The position numbers and the translations under genes were made by a program. From contig CANUEZ040000165.1 of NCBI GenBank assembly GCA_948099385.1, forward strand, positions 3,608,501-3,672,500: a stretch of 64,000 bases of DNA, in the 5' to 3' direction. The stretch is from Fasciola hepatica. Its lineage: Eukaryota; Platyhelminthes; Trematoda; Plagiorchiida; Fasciolidae. Shown piece by piece: positions 37,508 to 48,670 of this stretch. The notes below the pieces were generated by a model, which saw only the letters and a program-made list of their open reading frames with translations, was not told where the DNA came from and made no database searches. Position 1 is the stretch's first letter. Each line of letters opens with the position of its first letter.

Positions 37508-37593
37508 TTTTGTATCCTGGACGATTTCATGTTGACTGCACTGGGTTGTCTTCCACATTGGAAAAAAATCGAAGCTTTTCTTTTGTTGAAGAC
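37508..37593 (+). CDS. Candidate 86 bp internal exon
   Basis: Lies between a good acceptor (TTTACTGCTTTTCAG) and a perfect donor (GAAGAC|GTAAGT). Two frames are open: one entered in phase 1 (YPGRFHVDCTGLSSTLEKNR...) that leaves in phase 0, and one entered in phase 0 (FCILDDFMLTALGCLPHWKK...) that leaves in phase 2. I cannot decide between them. The length is typical of an internal exon. Confidence 0.35.
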
Positions 37594-38801
37594 GTAAGTA
37601 GAATCACACTATCAGTAAAAACATTGATGATACACCAGACGGATTGTACAAACGGGCTTAAACCAAGAACTGATATTCGCACCAGTACGTCGATTTTGCG
37701 TCCACAAACTGTTGTACACGGAACTCAGTTACCGTCAGGTTTTTTGGATTTACAAATAGTACGGTAATAGACAAAGGAAAGCAAACTGATATTACAATAT
37801 TCTCTTTGTGTGTGACTTGAGAACAACTGAAAATCAAGAAACAGTAATTGCCCGGGGTTGAAAAAGTTTCTTGTATCAAATCTAACAAGGTCTGAGAAGC
37901 ACAAAGTCGACGAAAATATACCGTGAGGAAAAAAAGAATAGGCGCCAAGAGAAAAAGAAGAAAGTTCTATCAGTAAGACAATGAAAATTTTCCGGTCAAA
38001 ATCTGAAAGGTTTTGCAAAGCTCCAAAAAGGGTAAATGCAGTTCCAGCACACGGAGAAATCGAAAGCTCTCATTAGCTTCGGCAAGAGGAAACACTGCGC
38101 GGAATAAAACCAACCGAAAGGAAAGACGGTGATGTTCTGTGGACACGGTACTTCTTTAAATGTTAGTCAGCCGATGTTATAGCCCAGTTCTTTTTTATTG
38201 TGCTGAACTAGAATAAGTTAGTAACGAATAAAACAAGGAAAACATTTCACACACTTCTGCTGATGTATAAATAGCGTAACAGCATAAGAAAAAATGAACG
38301 CAATGAATGAGATGGGGCTGCAGTTCCAATGGCTGTTATATTAGTATTTTTATCGGTAGAACATGCTTTTTGCACTCCGTCCATTTACGAGAATGTAAAA
38401 ACATCTTGTTTGTAGCCGGTGAGCAAGCAGTGAATTAGGCAGGTACTCTACTATCACGATCAAGCAAGGGAATTCACTCTTCATGCAGCAAGATCGATCA
38501 ATCAATATAGGGTCTACTTAATCACAAACAAATAACGGCACCTAACAGGTCTATGTTAAAGCAAGATATATAAATTGACTAACTATCGGCATCCACTGGG
38601 GCTGTATAAACCAAACAAAACACTGAATAGGGCTAATGGAAGTCTAATGACAAGGAATACGGAGTGTAATTTACCCAACTGAAAGTTTTTAACTCGGTCC
38701 TTACTTAAAGGGATATAGTACATTACATTATTTTACGATCGAATTAACCAGCGGTAGGTCAGAAAATGCCTTTCGTATAAAAGAAATTACCGTTCATGCA
38801 C

Positions 38802-38982
38802 CTTCTGTTGGCGCTAGTCATTGTACTGACTAACATATCCACATTTTCATCAAAATTCGGGAAACAAGCTACTGTCATTATGGGTAAAAGTGTGGAGGGG
38901 TAAGGATCAACAGAACATTGCAACGATCTGGCAACCACTGGTCCAACTGATCGTTTTGCCGACTGCTTCGTTGAGTAATCAG
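38802..38982 (-). CDS. Candidate internal or terminal coding exon
   Basis: Minus-strand frame entered in phase 1 after a very good acceptor (TTTTATTGCTTTCTTCATCAG). It is open for 75 codons to a TGA at 38759, with a possible donor AGAAG|GTGCAT at 38801. The peptide (DYSTKQSAKRSVGPVVARSL, later ACFPNFDENVDML) has coding-like composition. A plus-strand frame overlaps it and is less well bounded. No family is recognised. Confidence 0.38.
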
Positions 38983-39591
38983 CTGATGAAGAAAGCAATA
39001 AAATGCTTGTGCAAAACTCGGGTCATTCAAAGGCCCCGATCAGTGAAAATTCTGGAAAATAGATCGCAGTCTTTTTCAACGTCATCAGCCAAAAGAGCTT
39101 GAATTGCCACATGCTTTTGGTGAATTACCTCGAAATGGGGTGCAGCTATTTCTCATATAATTATTACCCAATAAAATGAAACTCAGCTCCGAAGACAAAA
39201 GTTTGAAATCATCAAGAATCACTCATTTCAGGCAATGTATCCCTCTAATAATTTGCTTTGGAAGAGAACGGATTTTGTTGACTGGAAACATTCTGTTTGT
39301 TCCTGTTGATCGCGAATGTGAGATACTTCAGTTCATGTACGATACTGCATAAGGTACCCAATAGTATATCAGGTCCACTTCACTCAGGTATACGCGCGCA
39401 TTGCATTACTCAAATTACAGCTTCAACTACGTATACATTACCAGAACGGAGCTTTGCCTGTCTGGACACACTCACATGGTTGGGAAGATCAATGAGGTGA
39501 TACAATATAGGAAAGCACAATAAGAAATGAATCGGCTTTTTCGACAATTTTGAATTCCACAAGATATTCGCCATGACATTGAGTAGTTCAG

Positions 39592-39816
39592 TCCCAAAAA
39601 TACTGACGTTCAGCAAAACGAAGCTTATCCTCATGTATCAGACAACGACTTGCTCATAGTACCATTCGACAAAAAATTAGAGTTTTCTTCTGTACTAAGC
39701 CAACAGAACTCTCTCAGCTACCGCAAGCCCTGTGATGGAATTCAGTCCGGCCAAGTCAAATCCCAAATTTCACCCATTGTGTATTGCTTTGTATTTCGTG
39801 TTTGTGATGGAAAACA
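39592..39816 (+). CDS. Candidate internal coding exon
   Basis: A frame open for about 75 codons, ending exactly at a consensus donor (AAAACA|GTAAGT), where it would otherwise meet TAA within the intron. The acceptor AGTAGTTCAG has a poor pyrimidine tract. The peptide is polar and then partly hydrophobic (DNDLLIVPFDKKLEFSS, then PIVYCFVFRVCDGKQ). No ATG is needed for an internal exon. The donor is good and the acceptor is weak. Confidence 0.28.
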
Positions 39817-41559
39817 GTAAGTTAACTGTTTGCACCTTGGAACAACTGCCAGCATTTTCCCCTGGTAAATCATACGTTTGAGAGGATATGCAGTGCCGTT
39901 ATCAGTTCATTTCTTCTCATCGTACAAGCCTACCATCAGTTCCAGAGATATATAGATGGTAACGGCTTTATTTGTTGTGTACTTGTGAAACATTGAACTT
40001 CGTAAAATATGGCAAAAGTGGTCTGTGTCTTGTGAAGGAGAGAGCTGGCAATCAAATCATTTGCGGATACAACTAGATCAGTAACTAGGCGGGTGAATCC
40101 CGTAGCAAAAACGTTCAATTCTATTTTCTGTCATAGTATAAAATATTTCGTCACCTGAAATTCCAGTGGGTATTTGTAATAATTGATCTCTCGGTTATTG
40201 CAAAAGTTGGTAAATTTAGAATAGCAATTGCACCTATCCTCTGAAATCAAAACGGAGTAAATTATAACGAGTTAAGATAGTGTTATGGATGTTGAAGAGG
40301 CATCTTTCCAAATGTGAAAGAAAAAACTACACTGAGAAATTTGTGTGTCATCTTTATCATAGCTAAACCAAAGCCAACCTACGAATTACTTTTTTGGCCA
40401 AACACAGGCAGTATTTCACTGGTGAATAGTAGTTAGCACTACGTCTTCGCCCATTTGTCTATTATACAAAATCCGTTTGCCCGAGGTCATTATTAGTAGA
40501 AAGATAATCTTTTGCCGTTTGTTAGGGGAATTTATGATGTACATACGGCTTGAAAAAGCCTGTTCGGTCGAGCCTGTTCGATATTCCAAATTTCTCCACG
40601 CACTTTCGTACATTCACACATGGTTTTCACACATGTGGAACCAGAAGAACTACTCAGTCAACCGAATAATGAACTGCACAAGATTTATTGGTATATAAAT
40701 TGATATTTATATTCACTCCGAGAACTAATTACTCTTTGCTTATTACAAAACTGCCAGAATGATAAGAGGAATTCACCACATGGCCACAGCTCTCCACTGG
40801 ACTATCCCAGTCAGTCAGCCAAAGCAGTAACGAGATTGAACTGAATGAACCGCAAGAGCTGCACAAATGAATGAGGGCGAAGATGTTCACCATCGAATAT
40901 GATGATATCATGTCGAGATTCAAAAGTGAGAAAACTCCGATCGAGTGATCAGACATACAGTAGGGAATGGTCAGATGTCGTGACCAGTGCAATTCTTGTA
41001 TTCGAATGGTTTAGCTGACAGCCGGACAAGGTCGTCATCTTGAGTGTCGCTAATAACACAAGTTGGACTTCCCCTCCGAATGACGAAATCCAAAAATGCC
41101 TGATTTAGTATATGGTTAATGGTTGTTGAAACTAGATGGAACTGGTACGGTCCAACCCCAATACGTGGAATTCACTCTTCACATACATGCCAATAATTTC
41201 CTTTCGCCTAATCAAACAAGCACAGACAAGTTTCAGACACAAATTTCGAGTGTTTATGAAGAGTGTGAAGCTAATGTCATCAGGTAAACTATCGTATGAA
41301 GCCAGATGATACGCCCCAGTCAAACTGCGATATTTACGTAATTACTTATTGTAAACCAGCACGGAGTCTTGTGTTTAGTAAACTCAAAATGAGTCTAAAA
41401 ATCCCGTCGAAAGAGCAAAAATAACCGTATAATATTGTCAAGTATCATTCTCAATGAGAAAAGAACGCTTTTGTTGTACTTCTGGGTATAAATGATAACA
41501 AGTTACAACAATGCAAACATATACAGATATAAATACAAACATGAAATATTACCCACAAC

Positions 41560-41975
41560 AGATACATGGTATCACCGAATTCTCCAACTTATCCCAGATG
41601 TATGTAGGACTTTCATTTCCTGACCGGTCATCCACTTCTGATTCGGTTTCATGGTCTCGCCTTCCTCGTAAACTCACAAATTTCGGCTGTCCCACATCTT
41701 CATGAGCATGGTTGACAGATTATTCTACCATCAGCACTAGGTGAACACGGGTGGGCCTAAAAACCTCCAAACCTCTACTGAACAATTCGGAGGACTTCAA
41801 AGAAACTGTCTCTCTTCCTATTTCATTCCAACCTGCATTAGTGATTTACATACCAGTTCGCCGGCAGATTTATTTACACATGTCGCTGATGTGGTAGTGA
41901 TCCAATCTATTTCTGGAACCCAGGTCTTAAACAATTCTTCGAGTAACCTGTCCCATTTTTAAGTTTTCTCTCTTC
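41560..41975 (+). pseudogene. CR1-like LINE reverse transcriptase fragment
   Basis: Translation across frames gives SDSVSWSRLPRKLTNFGCPT near 41640-41700, the 'AFD-V-R--LL-KL' block. GGLQRNCLSSYFIPTCISDL at about 41780-41840 is a decayed GVPQGSVLSPYLF---ISDL box, and DLFTHVADVVVIQS at about 41865-41905 holds the catalytic 'YADD', here VADV. The second catalytic aspartate is lost and stops intervene. What follows, to about 42900, has long frames (for example 42195-42641) that may be its C-terminal part but cannot be assigned by motif. Confidence 0.65.
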
Positions 41976-43899
41976 GATCCTGTTGAACGTGAAATTTGTT
42001 CGAGAAAGATTTCAATACACATTCATCCCTTCTCGATCGGCCTAGCTTTATGACTAATCTGTCATTTCTACACAATCATCAGCTAGACCTGGTTCTGTCG
42101 TATGTGCAAGAATTGCCACGGTCGTGTCACATTCTAAACAGTGTGAAGAAATTCTGCAGACTACCGTACTGAATATTGAAACTCGAACATTTCGTTGAAA
42201 TCAAGAACACTGTCTCATCTTTCGTGTATGTATGTGTTTCATATTCTCCTGTACTGTTCCTCAGTGGCTTCGTTTGTTCTACTGAAGAAAATTGCAAAAA
42301 TCCTTCGTCGAGGTCTGTCTACTATCAGTTTGGTATGCTTCATACACGTAACTGAACTATCCACCAAGATTGGCCCAATAATTGTGATCTCTTGTAGCAT
42401 ATTCTTTCGAAAACGTCCTGCAAAACCCTCTCAACTAACACACAGTGATCTGTTCGAGTGTAACTCTCTCGCCTCCACCGCTCTTTTTTGTGGTCCTGTT
42501 CTTCTGATATCAACGTCTGCAGAAATTCTACTGCCCTTTATTTGGCCGGAATCTGCACAAATCGGGTGTAAGTATCAGCCAAATTTCTCAAAACATTTGA
42601 TAAATATTCGTTCATTTTTTTTAATTTCTTCAATTCAATGAGGTGCTAAGTGAACATTTTTTGGTTAAAATGCGGATATCTGCACTCGCGAATGGCCGAT
42701 CGAATACAAAACACAAATACTCGTTGTATTTCAACTGACCACGGAAGTTTACCCGGAACATCTACAATCGTTAGCCAAACACTGACAAGAGCTATTGATT
42801 CTCATGCACATTTTTCTTCTGGAGGGATTTCGTCATGGGAAAACAACCTCGAGTTGAACATATCAATAATCATGTCACAATAAAGAGGTTCATCTTTTCG
42901 TTGATGCAGATCACAAATCAGTTATCACATACGGCCTGAATACGTGTACCGTTTTATAGACACAATAAAGAATTATTATACATTCGTTCACTTTATCTTC
43001 TTGTTTTGCATGTGCTCACATGCTATATGTTTTCAGTCCTAAGAGGCACGTGGTTTTTCACATTCACGTCTCGTAATGAACAGCAGAGCCAAATGTAACT
43101 GTTTGGCAGCTCGCTAGAAACGTCTGTTCAAAAGCAGAATTTTCTGGTGTGCCAGTGTTATGCAGACACCATGTAAGGATCGAAAGGTTTGTCTAGACAT
43201 CCGGAGAATAAAGCCAAATTGATTTGTGGATGTCTAATATTTCTTCGTCCGTATGGCATTTATTTGAACAAGATTATCTACATCTGTTGAGGATTACCGA
43301 CCTAGCGGAAAACGTAGACATCCCGTATTACGATTGAGATAGTAAATTTCCAGTCGGAAAATATCATTCGTTCAAGTATGTGTAACAAACAATAGGAGTT
43401 TCAAGTACTTGAGGTTAAACACATATGCCATGGAGGTGTAAACTATCCATGGGAGGTATTCCAGTTGAAAAGTGAAATGCACCTCATGGGAAGAAATAAG
43501 GATTGAAATGCCAGAAATATGACTGTGCGGAAACGAAGAGATTAGTGTACAGATCAGTAAGGCTTGACCATTTGGATATCAAAACACTAAGACAGAACAT
43601 GGCTGGGCCTTTGAAAACCGTCGTGCTTATAACCCGTTTTCCATCATCGGGATTACTTGTCAGGTAGTTTACACAGCAGCAACAATTATTCGTGTGTTCA
43701 GCCTTGGCTGACATAACAATCATGTTCCAGTCAGAAAATGCCAAAATAATCTGGCGAACTTAGGAAATTGTTTAAATTCACAATATCACCACGAAAACGT
43801 ACTGAGAAACAAATAAGAAACAGAATAAAGCGAACTCATGCTAGCGCATTTGTAGCATTGAAGAAACACCTTGCCCGATGGAAAGTGGCCCTTCGGTGA
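41976..43899. other. Uncertain LINE 3' region and unassigned sequence
   Basis: A 148-codon plus-strand frame at 42195-42641 may be the downstream part of the LINE fragment. Beyond about 42900 only short frames are seen. Confidence 0.3.
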
Positions 43900-43914
43900 C
43901 ATAAAATATCAAAT

Positions 43915-44560
43915 ATGTGCATACCCAATATTCCCATTTCAGCTATGCTCTCACTCACTGGAAACTTCGGTGATCTGAAAGACCTTGTGCTCCTTCGGGG
44001 ATACGAGCAACTTGGAGTCATACCTCTGGAAGAAAATTGTTCTAATGACAATACTGACGATGACATTATCCTCCTGGATGGCTTTATCTGCTATCGGGCT
44101 GATCGACCTTCGCCTCGTAAGAAACACGAAGAAGAGGTTATTGCCTACCTCAAAGACAGTTGGTGTGTGTCTGTACAAGTGCTATTCATGCACTGAAATT
44201 CTTACACAACAGCTTCCATGGTATTTTGCAAACCGAAACATTTGAGTACATATCGCCTAATGGTTACTCAGAACGCTTATATTTCCCCCAAATCACCCAT
44301 CAGTGTTTTGGGAGTTTTCTCTGGGATTTTACCTTCCAAACTTTTGAGCTATGTTGGTAGTTCTCTGTGCTTTGAAGTGATATCAGCCATTCTCAGCTAG
44401 AATTTTTGACACTATTGGTTCTGAAGAACGTTGCGAAAATCCCCACCAGGATTGATACACACCTTGATTTGTGTTTCATAAACAACCCCAATGTGAACCG
44501 GAACACACTTAGATCTCTTCTGAGGATGTAGAGTCCGGCCATAATATTGTTCTCTCAAGT
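43915..44560 (+). pseudogene. CR1-like endonuclease relic
   Basis: An initial 93-codon frame holds DDDIILLDGFICYRADRPSP followed by EEEVIAYLKDSWC, matching the 'GY---R-DR------GGGV--Y' stretch of CR1 endonucleases with the glycines replaced by glutamates. Later frames give HLDLCFINNPNVNR near 44450-44490, the 'T-LDL-F' segment near the end of the domain. The catalytic E and D-x-N motifs are not readable. Confidence 0.65.
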
Positions 44561-44599
44561 GAAATATACAGTTCGAGTAACCACAGAAATTTCAGCTCC

Positions 44600-46560
44600 T
44601 GTCGTGACTTGAAACGCAAAATGCTTCAGTGTGATTCAGAAAACTCACAAAGATTTCGAGCTATAAGTAACTTCGACATTTTCAACCACCAAGACACCAC
44701 TGTGTTTTTTGAGCATCTTACCAGGTACTGCAATTCTTGCCGTGATGTGTGTTGTCCGTCGGAAACCATTTACATCCGTAGTGACTAATTCTCCTCTCCA
44801 TCCTTCAAAACGTTACCCCATAGGAAAGAAAGTGCCTAAAACGTGGGAAATATCTCACAGTGAAAACCCTTTCTTCTTCAATCAAATCACAAGTCCGCAG
44901 GTTCATTGGCGTATGCAGCCATGTACTCCTAGCCAACAATAATTGTCGAGAACTTTGGATGTCCATCAAACATTTGAGTGGAATCTCAACAAGATACTCA
45001 TTCCTAAACGATATTGTGGAAGATCTGAACCACGACATCAACACGCAGTTGTATCCTTTGTTGTTCAGTTGTACGAAAGTCTTATCTTGTCACAGCCTGA
45101 CCAGCTTCATCTCTTACAACATAACCCCTTAAGCTGTTCACAAAGAGCTGTTATGACACAGGTATTTAATCAATGCCAGTATTGTAAGAAGATTTCTGAC
45201 TGTTGGAGATCAGCTGCCATTACACATGTGCCCGAGAAACGAACGGCGAAATTCCGTCCATTGATTTAAAAGGGTTCAAGAATTTGTTAATCCAGGAACT
45301 CCCCAGTGATTTGACAATATTAGACATAAACCAGTTCACCTACCTCCGCTCCTGCTCTACCTTGCATGCTACTGCTTTCTTGACTCATAATGTTTTGTCG
45401 TCTCTGGATAAGAAAATAAAAGGTGTGCATACATGCTTCCCAGATTACAGCGACAAGTTCACCATTGTTGAAAGGCGAAAACTTTTCGATATACTCTCAA
45501 ATAATGGACTACACCTCTCACTCATTGGACTTTTGTCTGATTATTTTCCAACTGTTGATAGTTTACAAGATCCGGCGACAGAACCTCTTCCATCTCTCAT
45601 CAAACCCAAGGCGTACTACTAGATGCAATCCTGTCCCTTCTTCTATTCTCTGCATACACGTCAACCTTGTCTGTCCGTGACTGTTCCTTCATTATAAATT
45701 GTACAGATGATGTTGTCGTTGTATTACCCCATCCTGATGAACCTGCTACACTTGAAATCTAACCTGGTCTCTTAGGGATTGGTCATTAGTCCAAAGCCTA
45801 TATACCAACCTTAAATCCCCGTAAATGGTCAGATACTATCTTTTCTCTTCTCAAACACTCTGAGCATCTGAAATTTCTGGAACCTTGTCTAGACCTTATT
45901 GTAGCAAACGTTTCTGTTCGTTGTCAACTATCGGTCAAAAACCTTGGGATTACGATCATTCATACTCTTTGTTCAACTGAACATGTTGCCTGCGCCTTCA
46001 TAAAAGTGAGAAGACTAACCCACTATGTCTTGTGTCTGAAAGCAATGTCTGCATTGCTTTACATCACGCAGTTTTTTGTCCTTGCATTCATATCACTTCA
46101 CTGGTTGTATTCTTTTCCCGTCCTCTTCCCTGGCCTGCATGCTAACGATTCCACCACAATAAAATATCTTTCAAGCACCTCGTAAAGATCTCACAGACTC
46201 CATCGTAACCCAACATTGAAAACATGCAAATGATTCGCCAACGGAATTCTGGATGACTCACTTCACTCGCTTCACAGGAACCTCAGCCAGTGTGCTTCCT
46301 CCTCTTCCACTCGCAACAATTATAAAATGATTTATGCACTCGCGACTGCCTACTGGTCCTCTGTTCTCCCCTGCCCTGTTCGCTTCTTATGTAGACCAGC
46401 AAACATTGATGCTGAACTTAGACAACGATTATTGTCCTAGCTCCTTATTCATTCCTGACATTGTATTTTGTGTTGTTGTAACTGCCGCTTTGTTTTCGTG
46501 TAAATGCTGTGAGTTTAGCTATGCCTTGCTCAAAGTTCACCCACCGAAGTACATATAGTA
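44600..46560 (+). pseudogene. CR1-like reverse transcriptase relic
   Basis: Readable boxes include a pre-RT part (44709-45130), the 'FRP' block FRPLI at about 45255, FLTHNVLSSLDKKIKGVHTC near 45375-45435, the catalytic TDDVVVVLPHP at about 45703-45735 with both aspartates present, and CQLSVKNLGITII near 45925-45965 as the YLGV box. The thumb/C-terminal region runs to about 46550 and ends near ALATAYWSSVLPCPVRFLC and the RPANIDAELRQRLLS block. Frame changes abound. The G-PQGS box is not clear. Confidence 0.7.
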
Positions 46561-46585
46561 AATACTCGACTGACTTGACAAGATC

Positions 46586-47659
46586 GCATATGCACATAAT
46601 ATTCACGTATATTATTAAAGGAAGCTGAAAATAACCACTGTAAAAAATAACACGGACCACAATTTGACACAATTCGCATTGAAAAAAGCATCGAAATAAC
46701 TTAACAGATATCACTTACAATCTCAATTGCAGTAAATGTTTCATTTGATAAATAACGTATGATAAGACACTTTTATTTCGTCAAAGGAGAATAATTACTG
46801 AATATTTATTCCACGGTGATCTTTTCCATCGACTACTGCTTTCTTGGCTGGTGGTTTCTGCTGGGAACTTCAAAATTTCACCCTTGATTTTACGTATTTT
46901 ATAGGATGACATTTCCCAAAGTTCATCCATTCTTGTTTACCTACATAATGGTTCCACTCTTCCAAATGCCGCGCCTATAAATATGTACACATCGCAAAGC
47001 TGTGTTTACCTTTACCTCCAAGGCTATACGTTGTACATTTGTAGCAAGCTAAATTGAACGTTTTTCGAAATCTTACTTCGTTCATAACTCATCCAAGTGT
47101 TTTCATGGGTCTTCCTTTCTTAGGAAAGATGAGAGACACGTATGCATTTCAGAATCTACTCCTTGTGTACATTAAAAGGAGGGATTGTGGTTAGGACAAC
47201 GTCAGCCAAGTTTAGTTGTATGTTCGACCATGGAACATGAAATCCCGCGACCGAATGATGAGAAGGTCACCTGTTATGTGGAAGGTAATCAAAAGTTCTC
47301 TGTCCTGCTTGTACGTCATAACTTTTGGTACATGCACGCCTCCCTCTTATTGGACTGACTTGGTTTATCCTACATAATCCCTCCATCCCAAAAAAGACAC
47401 ACCAAAATGCTCAACCGCATGCAAACTGACAAAGACCATTATTGGGTGTTTCCCTTTTCTATCTGAAAGAAGCAACGATTGCAAATGTACAATCGTGCAC
47501 CTGACAGACACAAATAAAATGATTTGATTTCTGATTCAGAATTGCCCGAAACAGAGCCCTCATCCTCCAATATCGCCTGCTTTTTTATCATCTTCGCCCC
47601 GAACAAATTTAATGAACCAATGTGGAAAACAAATCACAATTGGAATCTGGTGGGAAACT
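46586..47659. other. No recognisable gene
   Basis: AT-rich sequence with short frames only, between the LINE tail and the tandem duplication. Confidence 0.4.
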
Positions 47660-47933
47660 CGCTACCAGGGATTTAGAACTTAGGCATACCACATATTGAA
47701 TATCAAGCAGATGACCTGATATTTATTCTTGCTAAAAAACATTGTTAAAGTGGCGATATGTGGTCTACCATAACCACAAAATGTACTCCACATTCAGATA
47801 TTTGATCATTGTGTCCTATTAACCCAGAGACTTCAGTTTCTTTTGTCCTACTTATGGACATTTCTATTCTTATACGATCCGACCAGAGGATATAATTATT
47901 TGCAATTGAGTGGTAGGAGATTAGATTTGTATA

Positions 47934-47974
47934 TAATATGATTCATCATGCAGCTTGAAAGCTTAACTCGCCAT
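47934..47974 (+). repeat. Left terminal inverted repeat of the hammerhead element
   Basis: Forty-one bases starting TAATATGATTCATCATGCAG. They match the reverse complement of 48144-48184 with three mismatches. Confidence 0.85.
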
Positions 47975-48084
47975 GTAGTGTAGATGTTCAACAAACCTTT
48001 GAGAGCCAGCCCGGATAGCCTTGCGGTTAAGGTGTTTCATTCGTTCACTCCGGGTTCGAGTCCCCGTGGGGGCTCGGTGGATGT

Positions 48085-48129
48085 GCACTGCTGATGATTC
48101 CCAGCAAGGATGAAACAGCTGTACAGTGC
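48085..48129 (+). ncRNA. Hammerhead ribozyme (type I, short stem III)
   Basis: All parts can be drawn. Stem I pairs GCACTG (48085-48090) with CAGTGC (48124-48129). The core CTGATGA is at 48091-48097. Stem II is TTCC/GGAT around a CAGCAA loop (48098-48111), with one U-U mismatch at its base. GAAA is at 48112-48115. A very short stem III ACA/TGT has a two-base loop (48115-48122). The scissile position follows A48123, giving a GUA cleavage triplet. The mismatch would be removed by a C at 48111 and a G at 48098, both one change away, suggesting decay from a perfect GTCC/GGAC stem. Short stem III hammerheads in tRNA-headed repeats are known from schistosomes. Confidence 0.82.
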
Positions 48130-48143
48130 TTCCATGGTTTTCA

Positions 48144-48184
48144 ATGGTGAGTTGAGCATTCAAGCTGCATGATGAATCATATTA
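48144..48184 (-). repeat. Right terminal inverted repeat of the hammerhead element
   Basis: Inverse partner of 47934-47974. It abuts the right-hand direct repeat exactly, whereas the left one stands 33 bp inside the left direct repeat. Confidence 0.85.
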
Positions 48185-48307
48185 GATATAATTATTCTAA
48201 GGTGCTATTGAAATTAGAATATTCCGATTGATTTTTAAGATAAGACTGACGTGTGAATTTGCTCATTATATTCAACTAAGGTCTTCTTTCGGAATATGTT
48301 TTTATTC

Positions 48308-48670
48308 AGAAATTTGGAACATAGGCATACCACATATTGAATATCAAGCAGATGACCTGATAGTTATTCTAGCTAATGAACGTTGGTAAAATAGTGATGT
48401 GCGGTCTATTACAATCACAAATGTATCCTACATTCACATATTTGATCATTATGTCCTATTCCCCAAGAGACTTGAATTTCATTTGTCCTACTTATGGACA
48501 TTTCTTTTCTTATGCGATCCCACCACAGAATATAACTATTCTAAGGTGCTATTGAAATTAGAATATTCCGATTGATTTTTGAGATACAACTGTTTAAAAT
48601 AAGACGGGTGAATTTGCCTTCTATTATTCAACTACCGCCATTTTTCGAAATTTGTTTGTATTCAATGCGA
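48308..48670. repeat. Tandem duplication unit 2 (uninterrupted)
   Basis: The intact neighbour of unit 1. It retains the pre-insertion site as AATATAACTATTCTAAGG (about 48529-48546), against which the insertion and its direct repeat in unit 1 can be read. Divergence between units is roughly one base in ten by eye. Confidence 0.85.

Larger units (their letters stand above)
43900..46585 (+). mobile_element. CR1-like LINE, endonuclease to 3' tail
   Basis: The longest CR1-like copy in the window. It begins within the endonuclease (about 43915), passes into the RT (about 44600-46200) and closes at the short TTGAC tail (GACTGACTTGAC at about 46567-46578). Frames change often and many stops are present. 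The tail matches those of copies A and B, but the body differs enough to be a separate subfamily, nearer to the relic at 1540-2290. Confidence 0.75.
47901..48184 (+). mobile_element. Short hammerhead element with tRNA-like head and terminal inverted repeats
   Basis: A 284 bp insertion flanked by an exact 12 bp direct repeat (GATATAATTATT, 47889-47900 and 48185-48196). Repeat unit 2 shows the empty site. Inside are inverted repeats (47934-47974 and 48144-48184, 38 of 41 bases matching), a tRNA-like pol III head and a hammerhead. The head has an A-box region TAGCCTTGCGGTTAAGG and a B box GGGTTCGAGTCCCC near 48050-48064. The arrangement is like the schistosome Sm-alpha family, a non-autonomous retroposon. 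The element has no coding capacity. Confidence 0.85.
47660..48300. repeat. Tandem duplication unit 1 (interrupted)
   Basis: Matches 48308-48670 closely (shared runs include GGCATACCACATATTGAATA, TTTGTCCTACTTATGGACAT and AGGTGCTATTGAAATTAGAA). Unit 1 is longer only because the short hammerhead element sits inside it. Removing that insert and one duplication leaves a unit of about 350 bp. Confidence 0.85.

Noticed and set aside
37658..38018. Two overlapping minus frames of 96 and 97 codons
   Set aside because: Hydrophobic, overlapping in different frames, without good splice sites; neither could be preferred.
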